Shown in pieces: positions 44,844 through 49,118 of a DNA stretch of 49,118 bases; within the stretch, counting starts at the first letter, position 1, and each line of letters starts with the position of its first letter. A program made the translations under genes and the position numbers. The notes under the pieces were generated by a model. The model made no database searches, was not told the origin of the DNA, and saw only the letters and a program-made list of their open reading frames with translations. Origin of the DNA: Ilumatobacteraceae bacterium (GTDB lineage Bacteria; Actinomycetota; Acidimicrobiia; Acidimicrobiales; Ilumatobacteraceae); NCBI GenBank assembly GCA_013213745.1, contig JABSQH010000150.1, positions 1-49,118 of the forward strand, written 5' to 3'.

Positions 44844-46061
44844 TCACGTGCGGGTGACCGCGAGCGCAGCGGCCATCGCGTCGGCGACCCGATCGATCTG
44901 TTCGTCGGTGATCACGAGCGGTGGGCAGAACGTGACGGTGTTGTCGCCGATCGCTCGCGCGATCACGCCCCGATCGAGAAGCGCATCGCGCACCACGGTG
45001 GCCTGATGTGCCTCGTCGAGGGCCGCGCCGAACACGGCGGTGTCGCCGCGCACGTGGTCGAGGCCCTCACCGACCAAGGACCGCAGGCCCGTTTCGAGAC
45101 GAGTGCCGACGTGGCGGGCTCGCTCGAGCAGGCCCTCGCGCTCGATGATGGCGATGTTCTCGAGGGCGGTAGCACACGCCGTGGGGTGGCCCGAGTACGT
45201 GTACCCGTGGCGCAGGATGAACCCGTCCTGCTCGAGCGCAGCCCGCGGCCCGGCACCGACGATCACGCCGCCAACGGGCTGGTAGCCCGAGCTCACGCCT
45301 TTGGCGAACGTGGTCACGTCGGGAGTCACCCCGAAGTGCTCGGCAGCGAACCACCGGCCGAGGCGGCCGAACCCGGTGATGACCTCGTCGAAGATGAGGT
45401 AGGCGCCGTGCTCGTCGCACAGCCGTCGGGCCTCGGCGAGGTACCCCGGAGGCGGCGGATAGACGCCGGCGGCGCCTTGGACCGGTTCGAGGAGCACCGC
45501 TGCGATTTCGCCGGCGCGATCGCTCATCAACCGACCGAGCGCTTCGGTGTCGTCGGCGGGCACCTGCTCGACGTCGGGGACCAAGCTGCCGTAGCCCTCT
45601 TTGTTCGGTGGCAGGCCCTGCGCACTGGTGCCGCCGAGGTTTGTGCCGTGATAGCCGCGCTCGCGCGAGATGATGAGGTGGCGCTCTGGGTGACCGGCCA
45701 TCCGCTGCGCCAGCCGCGACAGTTTCATCGCCGTATCGACCGCCTCTGAACCCGAACTGGCGAAGAACACGCGGGCCTCAGCGATCGGCGTCAGCTCTGC
45801 GATGCGGGCGGCGAGTTGTTCGGCTGGTTCGTTGGTGAACGGGTCGAAGCACGAGTACGCCTCGAGTTGTCGCATCTGGTGTGCCGCGACGTCGGCCATT
45901 TCCTCTCGACCGTGGCCGATCTGGCAATACCACAGGCTGGCCATGGCGTCGATCAGCTCGTTGCCATCGACATCCCACACGGTGGCGCCGCGCCCGCGCG
46001 TCAACGTGATGAAGCGTTCTTTGGTCGTCGGCGCAAAGGGGTGCAGGAACGGGAGCGGCAT
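44844..46061 (-). CDS. Class III pyridoxal-phosphate aminotransferase
   Basis: ATG 46061 gives 405 residues: VWDVDGNELIDAMASLWYCQIGHG, FFASSGSEAVDTAMKLSR (phosphate-binding), VLLEPVQGAAGVYPPPPGYL, LIFDEVITGFGRLG, and TTFAKGVSSGYQPVGG with the PLP Lys near residue 254. It belongs to the omega-amino acid/4-aminobutyrate-type aminotransferases (beta-alanine:pyruvate-like). The donor and acceptor are not known. The facing GH3 gene starts only 16 bases away. Confidence 0.93.
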   Translation of the reverse strand: MPLPFLHPFAPTTKERFITLTRGRGATVWDVDGNELIDAMASLWYCQIGHGREEMADVAAHQMRQLEAYSCFDPFTNEPAEQLAARIAELTPIAEARVFFASSGSEAVDTAMKLSRLAQRMAGHPERHLIISRERGYHGTNLGGTSAQGLPPNKEGYGSLVPDVEQVPADDTEALGRLMSDRAGEIAAVLLEPVQGAAGVYPPPPGYLAEARRLCDEHGAYLIFDEVITGFGRLGRWFAAEHFGVTPDVTTFAKGVSSGYQPVGGVIVGAGPRAALEQDGFILRHGYTYSGHPTACATALENIAIIEREGLLERARHVGTRLETGLRSLVGEGLDHVRGDTAVFGAALDEAHQATVVRDALLDRGVIARAIGDNTVTFCPPLVITDEQIDRVADAMAAALAVTRT

Positions 46062-46077
46062 GCCAGCATTCTGCTCG

Positions 46078-48258
46078 ATGACCCTTGCTTTCGAGCGCGC
46101 TGCGGCGGCCGTCGCCGGCGGCGGCGACCCGCATCTGTTGGCCCGCGAGCTCGTGGAGGAGATGACGGTCGACGAAAAGCTCGGCTGTCTCGACGGTGAC
46201 TCCCCGTTCTGGCCGGGCCTCATCGACATGTCGAGTGGTGGGTACTACCGCCACTCCTGGCCTGCCGCCGAGGTGGCATCGCTCGGCGTTCCGGGCATCG
46301 AGTTCGCCGACGGCCCGCGGGGGTGCGTGATCGGCGACGCAACGGCATTCCCAGTGAGCATGGCGCGGGGCGCAAGTTTCGATCCGCAGCTCGAGGCGCG
46401 CATCGGCGATGCCATCGGCACAGAACTGCGGGCCAGCGGGGCGACGTTCACCGGCGCGGTATGCATGAATCTGTTGCGTCACCCCGGGTGGGGCCGTGCG
46501 CAAGAGACCTACGGCGAGGACCCCCATCACGTCGGTGTGATGGCGGCCGCGCTGACGTCCGGACTGCAACGTCACGTGATGGCGTGCATGAAGCACTTCG
46601 CGTTGAACTCGATGGAGAACGGGCGATTTCGCATCGACGTGAGCGTCGACGAGCGAACGTTGCACGAGGTGTACCTCCCGCACTTTCGTCATGTCGCCGA
46701 GGGTGGCGTGGCGTCGGTGATGAGCGCATACAACTCGGTGAACGGGCATTGGTGCGGCGAAAACGCGACGTTGCTCACCGACATTTTGCGCAACGAATGG
46801 GGGTGGGACGGCTTCGTCATCTCCGACTTCATCTTCGGGTTGCGCGACCCCGTCGCCTCCGTCGAGGCGGGCCTTGACATCGAGATGCCGTTCCGGCAGC
46901 AGCGGGCGACGAATCTGCCGGGGGCCGTGCAGGCGGGCGAGCTCGACCTGGCAACCGTCGATCGATCGGTGGAGCGCACCGTGGCGACACAGTTGCGTTT
47001 CGCTTCGGTGTTCCGGTCTCGTCCCCCGTTCGCCGAGATCGGATGCTCGGCGCACGTCGAGTTGGCCCGCGAGGCCTCGGTGGCGTCGACCGTGCTGTTG
47101 CGGAACAGCGGTGGCGTTCTTCCGGTCGACTCGACCGATTCGCCGCGCATCGCCGTGATCGGGCCCTTGGCGGCGGTCCCCAACTTGGGCGACGGCGGGT
47201 CGAGTGATGTTCGGACGACCACCGCCGTGACGGTCTTCGACGGCCTGCAAGCCGCCTTCCCAGACAGTCACGTCGTGCACGTCGACGACCCCGCGCTGGC
47301 GGCGTCGAGCGACTTGGTGATCGTTGTGGCTGGCACGACCAAACACGACGAAGGGGAGTACCTCGACACCGAGGGGACCGGTGTGGTCGCCGCGGAGCTG
47401 TTTCCGCCGACCGACGACCCGGTCGTCGGGACGGGGGCGGAGCCGGTCGCCTACGACGTTCCGCCGACGGCGTCGGACACCGCGCGCGCTGCCCCGGCCG
47501 ATGGTTCGGCGGGGGATGCGCTGGCGCCGAACGAGATGGCGCCTGGTGGCGATCGCCGCTCGCTGCGGCTCAGCGAGTCCGACGAGGCTCGGATCGCCGC
47601 GGCTGGTGCGCTGCCGATGCCCACGGTGGTGGTCGTCATGGGCGGTTCGGCTTTTGTCATGCCATGGGCGGAGAAAGTCGATGCAATCGTGCACAGCTGG
47701 TACCCGGGAGAGCAGGGCGGGACCGCCATCGGTCAGATCATCTCGGGGGAGGCCGAGCCTGCCGGTCGGCTGCCGTTCGCCGTTCCGACCGACGAGTCGC
47801 ACCTCACCGATTTCGACCCGGATGCCACCCGGGTGACGTATGACTACTTCCACGGCCAATGGAAGCTCGATCGAGACGACGTCCCAGCGCACTACCCGTT
47901 TGGGTGGGGACTCGGATACACGAACATCGGGATCGTCGAGGCCACTCTGACCGACGATGCGGGCGTCGTGAACGTCGACCTTCGTAACGACGGTGATCGC
48001 GACGGTTCGACCGTGGTGTTCGTGCACGCCGGCGTTGCGCGCAGCGCCTACGACCGGCCGTCACGCCGTCTGGTCGGCTTCGTCAAGGCGACCGTCGCGG
48101 CCGGAGCGACGACATCGGTTGCGGTCGAGATCGACTGGCGTCAGCTCGACGTGCGCCACGCCGGCGCATGGCGCACCGAGCCCGGCCAATACGTGCTCGA
48201 CGTCGGGCGGCACGCCGATGACCCCGACGCCATCGGCATCCCGGTGCAGCGGGGATAG
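46078..48258 (+). CDS. Glycoside hydrolase family 3 (beta-glucosidase-like)
   Basis: ATG 46078 gives 726 residues. The GH3 N-terminal barrel runs from ELVEEMTVDEKLGCL through GIEFADGPRG, HPGWGRAQETYGEDPH, CMKHFALNSMENGR, and the nucleophile Asp250 in WDGFVISDFIFG. The C-terminal alpha/beta sandwich (ARRASVASTVLLRNSGGVLPV, AVIGP, VVAGTTKHDEGEYLD) and a Fn3-like end (DVPAHYPFGWGLGYTNI, RRLVGFVKATVAAGATTSV) complete the architecture. There is no signal peptide, so it is cytoplasmic and cleaves imported beta-glycosides. Its start lies 16 bases from the divergent aminotransferase. Confidence 0.93.
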   Translation: MTLAFERAAAAVAGGGDPHLLARELVEEMTVDEKLGCLDGDSPFWPGLIDMSSGGYYRHSWPAAEVASLGVPGIEFADGPRGCVIGDATAFPVSMARGASFDPQLEARIGDAIGTELRASGATFTGAVCMNLLRHPGWGRAQETYGEDPHHVGVMAAALTSGLQRHVMACMKHFALNSMENGRFRIDVSVDERTLHEVYLPHFRHVAEGGVASVMSAYNSVNGHWCGENATLLTDILRNEWGWDGFVISDFIFGLRDPVASVEAGLDIEMPFRQQRATNLPGAVQAGELDLATVDRSVERTVATQLRFASVFRSRPPFAEIGCSAHVELAREASVASTVLLRNSGGVLPVDSTDSPRIAVIGPLAAVPNLGDGGSSDVRTTTAVTVFDGLQAAFPDSHVVHVDDPALAASSDLVIVVAGTTKHDEGEYLDTEGTGVVAAELFPPTDDPVVGTGAEPVAYDVPPTASDTARAAPADGSAGDALAPNEMAPGGDRRSLRLSESDEARIAAAGALPMPTVVVVMGGSAFVMPWAEKVDAIVHSWYPGEQGGTAIGQIISGEAEPAGRLPFAVPTDESHLTDFDPDATRVTYDYFHGQWKLDRDDVPAHYPFGWGLGYTNIGIVEATLTDDAGVVNVDLRNDGDRDGSTVVFVHAGVARSAYDRPSRRLVGFVKATVAAGATTSVAVEIDWRQLDVRHAGAWRTEPGQYVLDVGRHADDPDAIGIPVQRG

Positions 48259-48268
48259 GGTCCCGCCC

Positions 48269-48637
48269 GTGAGCAAGCCGGACGTTTCCATCCCAGCCGT
48301 TGACCCACCCGCCGACCTGGTGATCGTCGACCTCGTCGTCGGTGAGGGTGCAGAAGCGACGTCCGGTTCGGATGTGACCGTGCACTACGTCGGCGTTTCG
48401 TGGTCGACCGGCAGTCAGTTCGATGCGTCGTGGGACCGGATGGAGCCGTTTCGTTTCGGACTCGGCGCGGGGCAAGTCATCGCCGGCTGGGACAACGGTG
48501 TGCAGGGCATGCGCGTCGGCGGTCGCCGCCAGCTGACCATTCCGGCCCACCTCGGCTACGGCGCGGCCGGTGCCGGCGGCGTCATCGCTCCCAACGAGAC
48601 GTTGGTGTTCGTGGTCGACTTGCTCGAGGTGCACTGA
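48269..48637 (+). CDS. FKBP-type peptidyl-prolyl cis-trans isomerase
   Basis: GTG 48269, 10 bases after the GH3 stop, gives 122 residues, a single FKBP domain. It has VTVHYVGVSWSTGSQFDASW, FRFGLGAGQVIAGWDNGVQGMRVGGRRQLTIPAHLGYG (split here by the active-site WD-G-GM-GG core) and FVVDLLEVH at the end. There is no signal peptide. It accelerates proline isomerisation and may be a general folding helper. Downstream lies a 219-base gap before the convergent edge gene. Confidence 0.93.
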   Translation: MSKPDVSIPAVDPPADLVIVDLVVGEGAEATSGSDVTVHYVGVSWSTGSQFDASWDRMEPFRFGLGAGQVIAGWDNGVQGMRVGGRRQLTIPAHLGYGAAGAGGVIAPNETLVFVVDLLEVH

Positions 48638-48801
48638 CCGGTTGCATCCCGCTGACGACGATGCGAACATGTGTTCGTGTCGCCGCAGGCTGCAAACACC
48701 GCGTCGATCCTGCACGCCGATCTCCGCACTCGCGCCCTGGTTCTCATCGAGTCGATTACTACCGACCTCGACCGCCTAGCGAGGCGGAACGGCCAAGCTC
48801 G

Positions 48802-48837
48802 ATGACCGCTCCTCCGCCGACCGGCATGGGCGGTCAT
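48802..48837. terminator. Inverted repeat between convergent genes
   Basis: ATGACCGC (48802-48809) is repeated inverted as GCGGTCAT (48830-48837) around a 20-base loop, in the 219-base gap between the FKBP gene and the minus-strand edge gene. It could act as a bidirectional terminator, although no T run follows. I see nothing else in this gap. Confidence 0.35.
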
Positions 48838-48856
48838 CAGAACGAGCCAGGCACCA

Positions 48857-49118
48857 TCAGGAGTACTCACAGCGTGCTTCGACCGTCTCGACGTACACGT
48901 CAACGATGCCAGCAAGACGCTCGGGCGGAATGGCGATCGAGCGAGTGGAGGTTCGGGCCCACCGTCGGACCCCATCTTCGAATCCATCAGGGTCGGTCTC
49001 TACCACTCGGCAGGTCTCGACGAGCAACGCCTCATCGACGTTGAGAGGAGCGACTGCGGCTGTTTCGACGTGCATCCTCCAGTCATCGCCCAACCACATC
49101 CACTCCGCGATCGCGGCT
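48857..49118 (-). CDS. Unknown protein, C-terminal part (gene continues past the window end)
   Basis: The minus-strand frame is open from 49118 to the stop at 48857, encoding about 86 residues with many charged and hydrophobic positions (MHVETAAVAPLNVDEALLVET, GIVDVYVETVEARCEYS). In-frame ATG 49099 gives 80 residues, but codons upstream (AAIAEW) look like coding sequence, so the start is likely outside the window. I do not recognise the family. Confidence 0.45.
   Translation of the reverse strand, partial: AAIAEWMWLGDDWRMHVETAAVAPLNVDEALLVETCRVVETDPDGFEDGVRRWARTSTRSIAIPPERLAGIVDVYVETVEARCEYS

Overview
The window is GC-rich actinobacterial DNA. Leaderless or weak-SD GTG/ATG starts, ATGA/GTGA stop-start overlaps, many Asp/Thr-rich lipoproteins, a CarD gene, FtsK, RNase J and a PgsA-CinA pair point to a free-living Actinomycetota. 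The style resembles Acidimicrobiia (Ilumatobacter-like); that placement is inference from gene content, not a phylogeny.

Layout. 1-3386: two paralogous secreted right-handed beta-helix proteins flank a DUF1996 lipoprotein. 3387-7725: a scarred region with a TetR regulator and ferritin-like diiron protein, a small double-glycine-leader-like peptide, a repeat-bearing lipoprotein, and several gene remnants, with an inverted ~106-bp repeat either side. 7769-12227: a tightly overlapping three-gene operon of a membrane protein, a thioredoxin-fold protein with in-frame TGA at its expected redox Cys (candidate selenoprotein), and an alpha/beta-hydrolase fused to PEP-synthase-like domains. 12381-13715: an LPXTG surface protein. 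13819-19543: dapA, RNase J, an ornithine-cyclodeaminase homologue, a JmjC-like oxygenase and a methyltransferase in one run.

19547-32218 is a nonribosomal peptide gene cluster. A stand-alone adenylation protein and stand-alone carrier protein are followed by a 2674-residue synthetase, read as C-A-PCP-C-A-PCP-TE. Divergent genes encode an acyl-CoA dehydrogenase and a phytanoyl-CoA-type dioxygenase. The first adenylation domain of the synthetase carries an Asn-like specificity code and is split between A8 and A9 by a ~340-residue PP-loop (SGGKDS) ATP-pyrophosphatase domain with paired CxxC motifs. This is the most unusual system in the window: a peptide synthetase that appears to carry its own amide-activating, amidating or thiolating enzyme inside an adenylation domain.

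32366-32785 holds remnants of a DinB/DUF664 gene and a methionine aminopeptidase gene. After it come housekeeping genes: ftsK, an SMP-30 lactonase and 2OG oxygenase pair, rimO, pgsA, cinA and tRNA-Arg(TCT). Then follow an acyl-CoA dehydrogenase, carD, remnants of a sugar dehydrogenase and a MerR regulator, a cytochrome P450, a class III aminotransferase, a GH3 glycosidase, an FKBP isomerase and a partial unknown gene at the right edge. A palindromic REP-like element recurs just after three stop codons (about 3409, 32242 and twice at 37393).
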